DNA of 64,000 nucleotides from UBA4656 sp002405525 (GCA_036723735.1 DAIMGT010000011.1:12007-76006); one strand, 5' to 3'. Shown: positions 44,002 through 53,461, numbered from the stretch's first letter. Numbers and translations are program-made. The notes: generated from the letters alone by a model not told the origin.

Positions 44002-45171
44002 CTACCCCGGCCGGCTGCGCCAGACGACGGTCCGAGTCGCAGCGATCACACGCGAGACATCCTCATCGCTCAGTCTCGGTGAGAGCGGGATGCTGACAGT
44101 CTGTCTGCCGATTCTCATGGCATTCGGCCACTGTTCGGGCTCCCATCCGAATCGTTCGCGATAGAAAGGATGCTCCGCGACGGAAAGATAGTGCACACCG
44201 GTCCCGATTCCGCGTGCGGTCATCGCGTCGAGGAAGGCATCGCGGCCGATGCCGGCTTGCGCCTCGTCGATTCCGATCGTGTACAGATGGTATGCGTGGC
44301 GGGTTTCGGCCGGCGGGGCCGCAGGCAGTTCGATCGGCAGTGCCGCTAGTTCCTCGTCGTAGCGGCGCCAGATTTGCTCGCGGCGGGACCAGCTGGACTC
44401 GACCCGCGCCAACTGGTGCACACCAAGGGCCGCCTGCAGGTCCATCATGTTGTACTTGAACCCGCATTCGATGACCTGATAGTGCTTGAACCCCTTGTCG
44501 CTGAATCGGCTCCATGCGTCCTTCGACATCCCATGAAGCGCCAGGATGCGGGCTCTCGAAATCAGATGCTCGTCGCGGGCGATCACCATGCCGCCCTCGC
44601 CCGTGACCACGTTCTTGGTCACGTAGAAGCTGAAGCAGCCAAAATCCCCGAAGGTTCCCGCCTGTTTCCCCCGCCATTGCGTCTCCACCGCATGAGCGCA
44701 GTCTTCGATGACCACGAGATCGTGGCGTTTGGCAATCGACATCAGCCTGTCCATGTTGCATGCGCGGCCTGCCAGGTGGACCGGGATGATCGCCCGCGTG
44801 CGGGGCGTGATCGCCGCCTCGACGGCATCGGGGTCGATGTTCTGGGTGCGAGCATCGACGTCCGCGAGCACCGGTGTCAGGCCGGCGTGCAGGATCGCGT
44901 TCACTGTTGCGCAAAAGGTCAGCGGCGTGGTGATGACCTCGCTGCCCGGCGGCAGGTCGGCGGCGACCATGCTGACGTGCAGTGCGGCCGTGCACGAGTT
45001 CACCGCCGCGGCCTGCCAGGCCTCGCAGCCCTTGTAGGCCGCGAACTCGCGTTCGAATCGCGCCACCCGCGGCCCGGTGCCGATCCATCCGGAGCGCAGG
45101 GTCGCCACCACTTCCGCGATGTCTTCTTCGCGGAGATCCGGCGCCCCGAACACGATGAAGGGATCGTTCAT
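44002..45171 (-). CDS. DegT/DnrJ/EryC1/StrS-family sugar aminotransferase
   Basis: These PLP enzymes convert nucleotide-linked keto sugars to amino sugars for surface glycans. The 389-residue protein has GSGWIGTGPRV-like SGWIGTGPRVARFEREFA, VNSCTAALHVSM, IIPVHLAGRACNMD, VIEDCAHAVE, and the PLP lysine in YVTKNVVTGEGG. The closing LSDEDVSRVI is typical. It overlaps the upstream GT-C gene by four bases (ATGA), with AGGAG before the start. No nucleotide-sugar dehydratase is present in the window, so the keto sugar must come from genes elsewhere. Confidence 0.9.
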   Translation of the reverse strand: MNDPFIVFGAPDLREEDIAEVVATLRSGWIGTGPRVARFEREFAAYKGCEAWQAAAVNSCTAALHVSMVAADLPPGSEVITTPLTFCATVNAILHAGLTPVLADVDARTQNIDPDAVEAAITPRTRAIIPVHLAGRACNMDRLMSIAKRHDLVVIEDCAHAVETQWRGKQAGTFGDFGCFSFYVTKNVVTGEGGMVIARDEHLISRARILALHGMSKDAWSRFSDKGFKHYQVIECGFKYNMMDLQAALGVHQLARVESSWSRREQIWRRYDEELAALPIELPAAPPAETRHAYHLYTIGIDEAQAGIGRDAFLDAMTARGIGTGVHYLSVAEHPFYRERFGWEPEQWPNAMRIGRQTVSIPLSPRLSDEDVSRVIAATRTVVWRSRPG

Positions 45172-47147
45172 GGGCGGGCTGACTCCTGCTGGGGGCTGGG
45201 TTGGTCGCGGTCCCCGGATGGCGTGGCGAGCGAATCGACGTACGCCTCGAACTGCCCGATCGCGCGCATCGTGGCCAGATCTCCGGAGCCGACAGTCTCG
45301 CGCAGCCGCTGCAAGGTGGCCCGGCTCGCGGCGAGATCGCCGCGCGTCGCATGGAGCTGGAACACCAGCACGCCGACACCGGCGTTCCAGGCGCTCGCCT
45401 CCCACGCGGCCTGCGCCTCGCGCGCCGCGGCCCCGAAGTCCGACTGGCTGGCGAGCAGGCGCGCGACGTTGTACCGCGTCCGCCACATCTCGTGGTCGGT
45501 TGCGTCCTGCGGCGAGCCTTCGAGCATCGCGTAGCCGACCGCCAGCGCATCGGCGGCGACCGGCCAGCGGCACGCCCGCGTTTCGGTCCGCTGGGCGAGG
45601 CTTTCGAAGGCCGCCATCTCGGCGAGCAGGATGCGCTGCTGCGCGGGCGCGCGGGCGACCTCCAGCGGCCCGGGATCCGGCAGCGGTCGATCCGAGAGGC
45701 AGGCGGCGGTCAGTCGCAGCAGCGCCAGCGTCCTCGGCGACGGCGGCGACGGCGCGGACGCCGCCATCGCGATGTGTTCCAGGGCGCCCGGCAGGTCGCC
45801 GGCGCTCGCTGCGGCGACGGCCAGTCGGGCGCGCAGGCGCGGAGAGTGGGGGTTCTGGGCGACGGCCTGGGCTTCGCGGACGGCCGGGTCGCCCCAGACG
45901 CGCGCCCGGGCATGGGTGGCTGCCGCATAGGTCAGCAGCATCGCCAGCGCGAGGATCGGCCCGGTGCGCGCGAAGGCGACCGTGGGGGTGGGCAGTCGCT
46001 TGCCGGCCGCGATGGCGAGCGAGGCGACAGCCACGAGAACGCCCGCCGACGGCAGGTAGTTTCGGTGTTCGAAGTAGAGCTCCAGCGGCAGCACCGTGGA
46101 CTCGACGATGTGCCCGGCGAGGAACAGCAGCACGCCGCCCAGCACCCCGGGCGCAACGCGCCGCGCGGCGAACGCGCCGGCCACCACGCCGAGCCATGCC
46201 AGCAGGGCCAGCAGCGTGGCGGGCGGCTGCAGCAGGGACTGCGACTTCTGCAGATCGTCGTGGATCAGCCCCATGGATGGTCCGAACGGCAGCAGGATCT
46301 GTCCGACGTAGTCCCAGAGGATCCGCGGCTGGGTCAGCAGCCGCTCGGCCAGGGTGAAGTCCCGGGCCGCGTATCCGGCCATCACGATCGAGGGGTCGGC
46401 CACCAGTGCTGCCACGGCGACCAGTCCCGGAAGGACGAGGAACAGGCCGAAGAAGGCCAGTCTGCGGCGGTGCTCGACGAGGGTCCGGCGGTTGCGGAAC
46501 CAGCCGATCTCGATCGCCGCCGCCAGCGCCGGCGCAAGGACGCCGTTTTCCTTGCTCAGAGCCGCAAGCAGGGTGAAGGCGGGGAACAGCACGAACCACA
46601 GCGGGAACCAGCCGCTGCGTCCCTGCTCGATCCGAACGCGGCCGGCCACGTAGCAGGCGAGTGCGGCGAGCACGAAAAGCGTGCTGAGGATCGCCATCCG
46701 CTGCACCGCGTACAGCACCACGCTGGCGTGGATCGGCAGGCTCGCCCACCACAATGCGAACGCGATGCCGGCCAGCGCGGCGGCGCCCGCCCCGAGGTCG
46801 GTCTGGCGCAGCAGCAGGCGAGCCGCGACGAGCGCGACCAGCGCGGCGCACAGCAGGTGCAGCACCACGTTGGTGCGCAGGAACGCGACCGGATCGACGC
46901 CCCACAGCCGTGCATCGAGCAGAAAACTGGCCATTGCGACCGGCCTCCCCAAGGGGCCTGACCGGTTTCCGGTCAGCACCGCGGAAGTCGTGATGTCGCC
47001 GGCCAGGTAGCGATGCAGCGCCTTGAAGTTCTCGCCATCGTCGAGCTGGAAGCCGGCGGACAGTCCGGGCAGGAAGGCCCACACGATGATGGCGCAGGCG
47101 ATGGCGCCGGCGGCAAGTACGGCGGGTCTGGAGTCGTAGCGGATCAT
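45168..47147 (-). CDS. GT-C-like membrane protein with C-terminal TPR-like region (TMTC-like)
   Basis: The protein of about 659 residues has around ten membrane segments in its first 430 residues. After the first segment comes the acidic loop FQLDDGENFKALHRY followed by GPLGRPVAMASF, the layout of TMTC-type O-mannosyltransferases. The last 220 residues are soluble helical repeats resembling TPR units, which in such proteins bind the acceptor protein. It is thus a candidate protein O-glycosyltransferase. I prefer the ATG at 47147 over a TTG at 47186 because MIRYDSRP leads straight into the first membrane helix. It heads the minus-strand run. Confidence 0.72.
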   Translation of the reverse strand: MIRYDSRPAVLAAGAIACAIIVWAFLPGLSAGFQLDDGENFKALHRYLAGDITTSAVLTGNRSGPLGRPVAMASFLLDARLWGVDPVAFLRTNVVLHLLCAALVALVAARLLLRQTDLGAGAAALAGIAFALWWASLPIHASVVLYAVQRMAILSTLFVLAALACYVAGRVRIEQGRSGWFPLWFVLFPAFTLLAALSKENGVLAPALAAAIEIGWFRNRRTLVEHRRRLAFFGLFLVLPGLVAVAALVADPSIVMAGYAARDFTLAERLLTQPRILWDYVGQILLPFGPSMGLIHDDLQKSQSLLQPPATLLALLAWLGVVAGAFAARRVAPGVLGGVLLFLAGHIVESTVLPLELYFEHRNYLPSAGVLVAVASLAIAAGKRLPTPTVAFARTGPILALAMLLTYAAATHARARVWGDPAVREAQAVAQNPHSPRLRARLAVAAASAGDLPGALEHIAMAASAPSPPSPRTLALLRLTAACLSDRPLPDPGPLEVARAPAQQRILLAEMAAFESLAQRTETRACRWPVAADALAVGYAMLEGSPQDATDHEMWRTRYNVARLLASQSDFGAAAREAQAAWEASAWNAGVGVLVFQLHATRGDLAASRATLQRLRETVGSGDLATMRAIGQFEAYVDSLATPSGDRDQPSPQQESARP

Positions 47148-47382
47148 TCGGATTCCAGTGCCCGTTGGTCGCGGACGCGCAGGCAATCATGACATGCACG
47201 GCCCTGTCATGGCGGTCGCCTGGACGATCAGCCGCCTGGCGCGTCCGCGGCTGTGCAGAGAGACGGCATGCCGGCGTCGTCGGTTCTCACTATGCTAGGT
47301 CCATGCCTGCGTCGATGCCTACACGAGCCGTCGCCCTAGATCCTTTCGCGCCGCGAACTGCGGCCCGACCGCGCGTTCACCG

Positions 47383-48966
47383 ATGAGCCCGTCGCGCGCC
47401 CTCCTGCGCGGCGGTTCGCTGTGCCTGCCCGCGGCAGCCGCGGCACTCGTGGCCGGCTGGACCTTCAGCGACTTCGGCCCGCCGGGATGGTTCACCGATG
47501 CGCTGGAATACCTCTGGTTCGCCGACTTCTACCGGCAATGGTTCGACGGTGCGCCGTCGAGCGTGGCGACCGAGGCCTTCCAGACGACGCGTTTTCCGCC
47601 GCTGTTGCCGTTGCTGCTCGCGGGCTTCGGCGCCGGCAGCGCGGACCCGGGGCCGTCGGGGGTGCTGATGGCGGTCATGTTCACCGCCTGTGCCGCGCTC
47701 GCGACTGCATGGGCGCGGCGCGAGGTCGGCGGTGTCCTGGCGCCGGTGCTGTGCGGCCTGGCCGTGGCGATCAGCCCCGGATGGTTCCTGCTGCAGCAGA
47801 TTTCGCCGGTGTCGGAGCCGCTGATGCTCGCCCTGGTGCTGGCCGCGCTGCTGTTGGCGCGGGCGGGGCCCATGACGCGCGGCCGGGCGCTGGCGCTGGC
47901 CCTCGTGGCCGGCACAGTGCCGCTGGCGCGCAGCATCGGCATCGCGCTCATGCTGCCGGTGGTCCTTCACCTGGCCGCCGATCGCGGCCTGGGCCGCTGG
48001 CGCTGGGCGCTCGCCGCGCTGACCGTGCTGCCATTCGCCGCCTGGACGGCGTTCCGCATCGGCTTGCCGCAGGCGCAGCGCTACTCGGATTCGCTTTCGC
48101 TGTCGAACGTGCTCGACGCTTTTGGTGGCGTCCGCGGCTGGCTGCTCGGGCAGCCGCTGCGCATGGTCGAGGGCGCCGCCGGGGCGTTCGCGATGGTTCC
48201 GGGCGTGCTGCTGCAGGCGATTGCCGGCGGAATCGCCGCGCTTGCGCTGCTTGCGGCCTGCGCGGGCTGGCGCCGGGTCGACGCCCGGTTCCTGATCCTC
48301 TATTGCGGCATCGTCTTCGCGTGGCCGTTCCCGGCCGAGGCGGCGCGCCTGATGGTCCCGCTGCTGCCGGTGGCGCTGGTGCTCGCTGCCCGGGGCGCAT
48401 GCATGGTCGCGCAGCGGCTGTGGCCGCAGGTTGGCGCTGCGCCGCGCGGATCCCTGGCGATCATCGCGTCGCTCGCTGTCGCCGTGTCCTTGCCGGATGC
48501 CGGACGGGTTGCGGGCTTCGCGCTGCGTTCCGTCGACCCGCAGTTGGAGCCCTACAAGCGCACCGCCGGCTATTTCCTCGCGCGCGAGGAGCGTGTCGCC
48601 GACGAGGCGCTGGAGTTCTCGGCCCGCCTTGTCGCGGCGATGCAGGTACTGCCCGACCACGTGCCGGCCGGCGCCTGCGTGTACACCATCAACCCGCAGA
48701 TGACTTATCACCTCGGCCGTGTCCGTGCCGTCGCGGTGCCGCCGGGGATCGTCGACACTGCCACCGCGCGCCAGCGGCTGACGCGTTGCCGCTACCTGCT
48801 GGCGATGGTCGCCCCGTCGGCCCAGAATACCGAGCCGCCGATGTATCCGGCCGCCTCGATCGGCGGATTCTCGGAGCCATTGTTCATCTCGTTCATGGAA
48901 GTGGACGGACGGCGGCAGCCCGCCGTGGGACTGTTCGACCTGCAGCGCCTGCAGTCCGGCGACTGA
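47383..48966 (+). CDS. Predicted membrane glycosyltransferase of GT-C type
   Basis: The 527-residue protein has about ten to eleven membrane segments. A first periplasmic loop carries FTDALEYLWFADFYRQWF and, further on, TEAFQTTRFPPLLPLLL, the acidic loop and R-x-PPL pattern of ArnT/PMT-like enzymes that use polyprenyl-phosphate sugars. The C-terminal 100 residues are soluble. I do not recognise a named family member. It is divergent from the TMTC-like gene; a TATGCT at 47291-47296 may be its -10 box. It could supply a sugar to a lipid-linked glycan or to pilin. Confidence 0.7.
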   Translation: MSPSRALLRGGSLCLPAAAAALVAGWTFSDFGPPGWFTDALEYLWFADFYRQWFDGAPSSVATEAFQTTRFPPLLPLLLAGFGAGSADPGPSGVLMAVMFTACAALATAWARREVGGVLAPVLCGLAVAISPGWFLLQQISPVSEPLMLALVLAALLLARAGPMTRGRALALALVAGTVPLARSIGIALMLPVVLHLAADRGLGRWRWALAALTVLPFAAWTAFRIGLPQAQRYSDSLSLSNVLDAFGGVRGWLLGQPLRMVEGAAGAFAMVPGVLLQAIAGGIAALALLAACAGWRRVDARFLILYCGIVFAWPFPAEAARLMVPLLPVALVLAARGACMVAQRLWPQVGAAPRGSLAIIASLAVAVSLPDAGRVAGFALRSVDPQLEPYKRTAGYFLAREERVADEALEFSARLVAAMQVLPDHVPAGACVYTINPQMTYHLGRVRAVAVPPGIVDTATARQRLTRCRYLLAMVAPSAQNTEPPMYPAASIGGFSEPLFISFMEVDGRRQPAVGLFDLQRLQSGD

Positions 48967-49116
48967 AGCGGAAGCTCCTGCGCGCCGCGCGCCATCGCAG
49001 GGCTCGCCTGCCGAGCGCCGTCGGCGGGTCCATCGCGGCGCCGCAGGGGCGAGTCGAAAGGTTGGCTGCCCATGACGCGTCGGAAGCCACGCGTCTTGAA
49101 ACGCGGCCAGGGGGCG

Positions 49117-49145
49117 AAAAAAACTCCGGCCCGATGGGCCGGAGT
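49117..49145 (-). terminator. Rho-independent terminator of pilA
   Basis: On the minus strand, ACTCCGGCCC, a 3-base loop (ATC) and GGGCCGGAGT are followed by seven T. The hairpin lies about 50 bp after the pilA stop. It isolates pilA from the glycan island. Confidence 0.9.
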
Positions 49146-49194
49146 CCAGAGCGTGCAAAGCGCCTGCCGCGTCAGCGGGCGGGCCGATGACGCA

Positions 49195-49611
49195 TCAGCG
49201 ACAGCGCTGCGGCAGGAAGCGGTCGGCCACGGTGCCGGTGTTGCAGGTCCACGTGACAGCTCCGTTGGCGAAGGTCGGCGTAAGGATCAAGGTGCTTGTG
49301 TTGACGGCCGCATCGATGTTCTGGTACGTGACTTGGATTGTGCCGCCGGCGCCGACCACCACGCTGGTCACGAAAGTCGAGGCGATCGTTGGACCGAGCC
49401 CGGCTTCGCCGTTGTTGGTGGGAAAGGTACCACCCGAAAGACGGGTCTCTGCGACTGCCGAGGTGGCGGCGGCGGCGAGGCTCATGCCTTCCGAAACGCG
49501 GGCGCGGATCGTGTAGTCCGAGTAGGCCGGGACGGCGATGACCAGCAGGATGCCGATGATCGCGACCACGATCATCAGTTCGATCAGGGTAAAGCCTTGC
49601 ATCTTCTTCAT
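49195..49611 (-). CDS. pilA: Type IV major pilin PilA
   Basis: The 138-residue prepilin has a six-residue leader (MKKMQG) cut by PilD before Phe7, then FTLIELMIVVAIIGILLVIA with the conserved Glu5, the helix that packs in the fibre core and holds the subunit in the membrane. The C-terminal CNTG...QRC pair can form the disulfide-bounded D-region loop. The globular part is rich in Thr and Ser, offering possible O-glycosylation sites. GAGGAA precedes the ATG. A sigma-54 promoter lies upstream and a terminator downstream, so it is a single-gene unit controlled by PilS-PilR. Confidence 0.95.
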   Translation of the reverse strand: MKKMQGFTLIELMIVVAIIGILLVIAVPAYSDYTIRARVSEGMSLAAAATSAVAETRLSGGTFPTNNGEAGLGPTIASTFVTSVVVGAGGTIQVTYQNIDAAVNTSTLILTPTFANGAVTWTCNTGTVADRFLPQRCR

Positions 49612-49722
49612 GGGATTCCTCGTTCGATGTGGGTTGCGCAGGAGCAGGTGCAGCGGCGTGCAGGCCCCGCGGGCCCACCCCGGCCTGTTCTGGCCCGGGG
49701 GGTTCCGCCGCTGGGGAAGATT

Positions 49723-49741
49723 AAAGCACGCGTCGTGCCAA
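49723..49741 (-). promoter_or_regulatory. Sigma-54 promoter of pilA
   Basis: On the minus strand the sequence is TTGGCAC-GACGC-GTGCTTT, close to the consensus TGGCAC-N5-TTGCA. The GG at -24 and the GC at -12 are exactly 10 bases apart. Transcription would start near 49714, giving a leader of about 100 nt. pilA is sigma-54 dependent in Pseudomonas and Xanthomonas, and a sigma-54 activator gene (pilR) lies next door. The rest of 49612-49945 holds no gene. Confidence 0.85.
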
Positions 49742-49828
49742 GTCTGGCGGGTTCACTTTTCTTTCCATGATTGTGTTTCGCCAGTGCCTTTCCGGGAGGG
49801 CGCGATGCCGGATCGGGCGGCTCGGGGT

Positions 49829-49859
49829 GACAGGCTGTTACGGGGGGCGCCGGCGACAG
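49829..49859 (-). promoter_or_regulatory. Two candidate PilR enhancer sites
   Basis: Two CTGTC motifs on the minus strand, at 49855-49859 and 49829-49833, lie about 100 to 130 bp upstream of the sigma-54 promoter. P. aeruginosa PilR binds C/GTGTC repeats in this position. The motif is short, so chance matches are possible. Confidence 0.4.
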
Positions 49860-49945
49860 GCCGGCTGGGGGCGCATGATCCGACGCCCTGGGGCGCAATA
49901 TGACGCGGAGCGTCGCATTGCGCCCGGCGGATTCGAGCCGCCCGA

Positions 49946-51307
49946 TCAGTCGATGCCGAGCTTCTTCAGCCGGTAGCGCAGCGCCCGGAAGGTGATGCCC
50001 AGTTTCCGGGCGGCGGCGGTCTTGTTGTAGCGGGTCTCCTGCAGCGCCTGGAAAATGGCTTCGCGCTCGAGACTCTCCACGTAGTCGCCGAGGGACCGGC
50101 CGGTGAGCGTCCCGGGGGCGGCCGGCGCGGCGACCGGCGGCGGTGCGGTGCTGCCTCCCTTCGGCAGCAGGCGCAGGTCCTCCACCTCGATCACGCCGCG
50201 GTCGCACAGCGCGACGGCACGCTCGAGCACGTTCTCCAGTTCGCGCACGTTGCCTGGAAAGTCGTACTCGTCGAGCGCCGCGACCGCGCGCGCCGACAGC
50301 GCGGGACGTTCGACGCCGAAGTCGGCGGCGATCCGGTCCAGGAAGCGGGTGGTCAGTTGCGGGATATCGGCGCGCCGCTCGCGCAGCGGCGGCACCCGTA
50401 CCTCGATCACGTTGATGCGGTAGTACAGGTCCTGCCGGAATGCCCCCTGGTCGACCAGCCGAGCGAGGTTCTTGTGCGTCGCCGACAGGATGCGCACGTC
50501 GACCGGAACCTCCTGCCGCGCGCCGATCGGACGCACCGCCTTTTCCTGGATCGCGCGCAGCAGCTTGACCTGCATGTGCATCGGCAGGTCGGCGACCTCG
50601 TCGAGGAACAGGGTGCCGCCGTTGGCGGCCTGGAACAGTCCGTCCTTGTCGGCGCCGGCGCCGGTGAAGCTGCCCTTGCGGTGGCCGAAGAACTCGCTTT
50701 CCATCAGTTCGCCGGGGATTGCGCCGCAGTTGACCGGCACGAAGGGCCCGCCGGTCCGCGGGCCGCTGTCGTGGATCAGGCGCGCGACCAGCTCCTTGCC
50801 GACCCCGGACTCGCCGCTGATGTACACCGGCGCCTGGCTGCGCGCGACCTTGGCGATGGTGGCGCGCACCGCCGCCATCGGCGGCGACTCGCCAACCAGC
50901 GGACCACCGGCGGCCACCGCGGGTTCGGTCCGTCGTTCCTCGTGCAGCTTGAGCGCCGACTGCACCAGGCGCCTGAGCACCGCGAGGTCGACCGGCTTCG
51001 AGACGAAGTCGAACGCGCCCGCCTTCAGCGCGCCGACCGCCGCGTCCACGCTGCCGAACGCGGTGAGCACCGCGATCGGCACGCCGGGGTGGCGCTGTGC
51101 CACGTGCTCGACCAGCTCCAGTCCGGTGCCGTCGGGCATCCGCATGTCGGTCAGGCAGAACGCATAGTGGCCCTCCGCGAGGCGTTGCTTCGCGGCGGCC
51201 ACGTTCGGCGCGGCATCGACCGTCAGCCCCAGTCGACCGAGGGTCAGCACCAGCAACTCGCGGATGTCGGGTTCGTCGTCGACGACGAGGGCGGCTTGCC
51301 GGGTCAT
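49946..51307 (-). CDS. pilR: Sigma-54-dependent response regulator PilR
   Basis: PilR activates pilA with sigma-54 RNA polymerase when phosphorylated by PilS. The 453-residue protein has a receiver domain (about 1-120; phospho-acceptor Asp54 in CLTDMRMPDG), an AAA+ domain with Walker A GESGVGKE, GSFTGA (the sigma-54 contact loop, GAFTGA in most relatives) and Walker B LFLDEV, and a Fis-type helix-turn-helix at the end (NKTAAARKLGITFRALRYR). Its place between pilA and pilS supports the name. Confidence 0.95.
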   Translation of the reverse strand: MTRQAALVVDDEPDIRELLVLTLGRLGLTVDAAPNVAAAKQRLAEGHYAFCLTDMRMPDGTGLELVEHVAQRHPGVPIAVLTAFGSVDAAVGALKAGAFDFVSKPVDLAVLRRLVQSALKLHEERRTEPAVAAGGPLVGESPPMAAVRATIAKVARSQAPVYISGESGVGKELVARLIHDSGPRTGGPFVPVNCGAIPGELMESEFFGHRKGSFTGAGADKDGLFQAANGGTLFLDEVADLPMHMQVKLLRAIQEKAVRPIGARQEVPVDVRILSATHKNLARLVDQGAFRQDLYYRINVIEVRVPPLRERRADIPQLTTRFLDRIAADFGVERPALSARAVAALDEYDFPGNVRELENVLERAVALCDRGVIEVEDLRLLPKGGSTAPPPVAAPAAPGTLTGRSLGDYVESLEREAIFQALQETRYNKTAAARKLGITFRALRYRLKKLGID

Positions 51308-51546
51308 GCCAAGCGGGTCCGGGGCGGATCGCTCCTGCGGGAGCCGGCCCTGATGCTAGCCGAAGGCGGGTCAGTGGCGCAGCAGGGGCCCGCCGCATGG
51401 GGCGACGCATCGCCGCGGCGGCGGCCAGCACGGGCCCATCCGCTGCCGGAAAGGGCCGCGCGCGGTCGACCCGGCAGCCGGTACTGACGGTGGCCGGCAG
51501 CTTCGACTGCGGTGGTCCATGCGCGCTGCAGGCCTGCCGCGGAGGA

Positions 51547-53235
51547 TCAGCGCGCGTCGCGAACGGTCCCCGGCGGGGCGCCCGCGGTCAGGTCGCCGCG
51601 GGCCGACGCCGGCACGGCAGGCCCGCTGGCCGCCGCCAGCGTGATCCGGAAGCAACTGCCGCCGCCTGCCACCGGTACGAAGTCGAGCGCACCCTGGTTG
51701 GCCTCGCACAACTGGCGGGCGATGTACAGGCCGAGCCCGCTGCCGTGCTCGCTGGTGGTGTAGAAGGGCTCGAAGATCTGCGCCACGGCCCGCTTCGGGA
51801 TTCCGGGGCCGCGATCGACCACCTCGACCACCGGCGGGCCGTTCTCGGAGAGCCGGCGCGCGACGACCGTCACGTGCGCGGGCTGTCCCGGCTGACGGCC
51901 ATAGCGGCGCGCGTTCTGCACCAGGTTCCACACCACCTGCTGCAGCTGTCCGGGATCGACCGTCGCCGCCAGCGGGCGCGGCGGCGTCACCGCGCGTACC
52001 TCGTCCGCCTCCTGCGGCTGGGTGCTGCGGTACTCCTCCACGAACTGCGCCGCCCAGGCGGACAGGTCTACCGACTCCGGCTTCGAGCGCTCGCGGCGCG
52101 ACAGCTGGAGAATGTTCTCGATGATCGAGTTCACCCGCATGCCCTGGGCGCGGATGATCTCCACCAGGCGCTGGTCCGCGCGCTGGATGTCGCCCGATTC
52201 GGCGAGCAGCTGGGCCGCATGGGAGATCGCCGCCAGCGGGTTGCGGATCTCGTGCGCGATGCTCGCCGACAGTCGGCCCAGCGACGAAAGGGTGATCTGT
52301 TCCGCCTGCCGAGACAGCAGCGAGCTGTCGTCGAGAAACACGATGGTGTTGTCCTCGTTGCCCACGCCCAGTCGCAGGAAGCGCGGGATGATCTCCGGCC
52401 GTCCCTCGGCGAGCGTCACCGGGCTGGGGTCGACCTTGCCGAAGGTGCGCCACTGGGCCAGCCGGCGCGCGACCTCGGGAGCGATCGAGCCGAGGTCGCG
52501 CTGCGCCTGAGCGGGATTGCCGATCAGTCGCCATGCGGCCTCGTTGACCTGGTGGATCTGGTCGCCGGCGTCGACCACCAGCACGCCGGTGCGCATACGC
52601 TTGATGATGAGGTCGTTCAGCCGGGTGAGGCTCGCGAGGTCGGTCTCCTGGCGCGCCACGCGTTCCTCGGTCTCGCTGACCCGGCGGCGCAGCATCTGCA
52701 GCAGGCCGGTGACGACCAGATAGGCCAGGCCGAACAGCGCGCTCTCGGTCCAGGTGCTGGCATCCCCGGTATGCAGCAGCGAGGAGCCGACCACAGCGCC
52801 GCTGGCGGCCAGCGCGAATGCGAATCCGATGCGCTGCGGCAGCAGCAGAGCCGCGCAGCTGACATTGACCAGGAACAGCGCTGCGATGCCGGCGTCCAGC
52901 CCGTCGATCGCATACAGCGCGGACGTCGCCGTCAGCAGGTCCAGCACCAGGCCGAGGTGCACCAGGCGGCGACGGTCGCCACGCGCCCGCTGCGCGTACA
53001 GCAACAGCGACAGTGCCCCGGCCGCATACACCAGCGCCGCGGCCTGCGCCGTGAACGGGGTGGCGAGCAGGATCAGGCGCGTCGCCAGCGGGCTGAAGCA
53101 GAAGCCCAGCAGCAGCGCGGATTCGAGAACCCGGAAGAGGTCGAACAGGTACAGCTCGCGGCGCGTGATCGCGTCGGGCGCGGCAAGGCGGTCGTCGATG
53201 GTCGCGGGTCGCAGGACGGGCGAGCGCTTGCGCAC
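51547..53235 (-). CDS. pilS: Sensor histidine kinase PilS
   Basis: PilS is a polar inner-membrane kinase that senses pilin level in the membrane and controls PilR. The 562-residue protein has six hydrophobic segments (about 30-190), a PAS domain (about 220-320), the phospho-acceptor SIAHEIRNPLAAISHAAQLL, and an ATPase domain with QVVWNLVQNARRYG, VVDRGPGIP and GSGLGLYIARQL. The GTG at 53235 has GAGGAA upstream. pilR follows after 239 bp without a gene. It is divergent from sucC. Confidence 0.94.
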   Translation of the reverse strand: MRKRSPVLRPATIDDRLAAPDAITRRELYLFDLFRVLESALLLGFCFSPLATRLILLATPFTAQAAALVYAAGALSLLLYAQRARGDRRRLVHLGLVLDLLTATSALYAIDGLDAGIAALFLVNVSCAALLLPQRIGFAFALAASGAVVGSSLLHTGDASTWTESALFGLAYLVVTGLLQMLRRRVSETEERVARQETDLASLTRLNDLIIKRMRTGVLVVDAGDQIHQVNEAAWRLIGNPAQAQRDLGSIAPEVARRLAQWRTFGKVDPSPVTLAEGRPEIIPRFLRLGVGNEDNTIVFLDDSSLLSRQAEQITLSSLGRLSASIAHEIRNPLAAISHAAQLLAESGDIQRADQRLVEIIRAQGMRVNSIIENILQLSRRERSKPESVDLSAWAAQFVEEYRSTQPQEADEVRAVTPPRPLAATVDPGQLQQVVWNLVQNARRYGRQPGQPAHVTVVARRLSENGPPVVEVVDRGPGIPKRAVAQIFEPFYTTSEHGSGLGLYIARQLCEANQGALDFVPVAGGGSCFRITLAAASGPAVPASARGDLTAGAPPGTVRDAR

Positions 53236-53461
53236 CGGTGCCGGGTTCCTCGGATGAACGATGGGGAGTATACGGTCCGCAGCGGGTCCCGCCGGCCCGG
53301 GCGCCGCTGCGGGTGGTCCGGGCGACCGTCCGGTGCGCTCGCCCCGCAGGCGCGGCCGCGCCTATCCGATTGCTCTCGCTTGCGTCACAATATTGCGCGT
53401 TTTCCGGGCCTCTGCGGCCCGTGCGCCCGCCGGCTCGCGCCGCCCCAGCCCAGGACCCCGC

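Noticed and set aside
49920..49950. GGATTCGAGCC resembling a tRNA T-loop
   Set aside because: No acceptor, D or anticodon arms can be formed around it; it overlaps the end of pilR.
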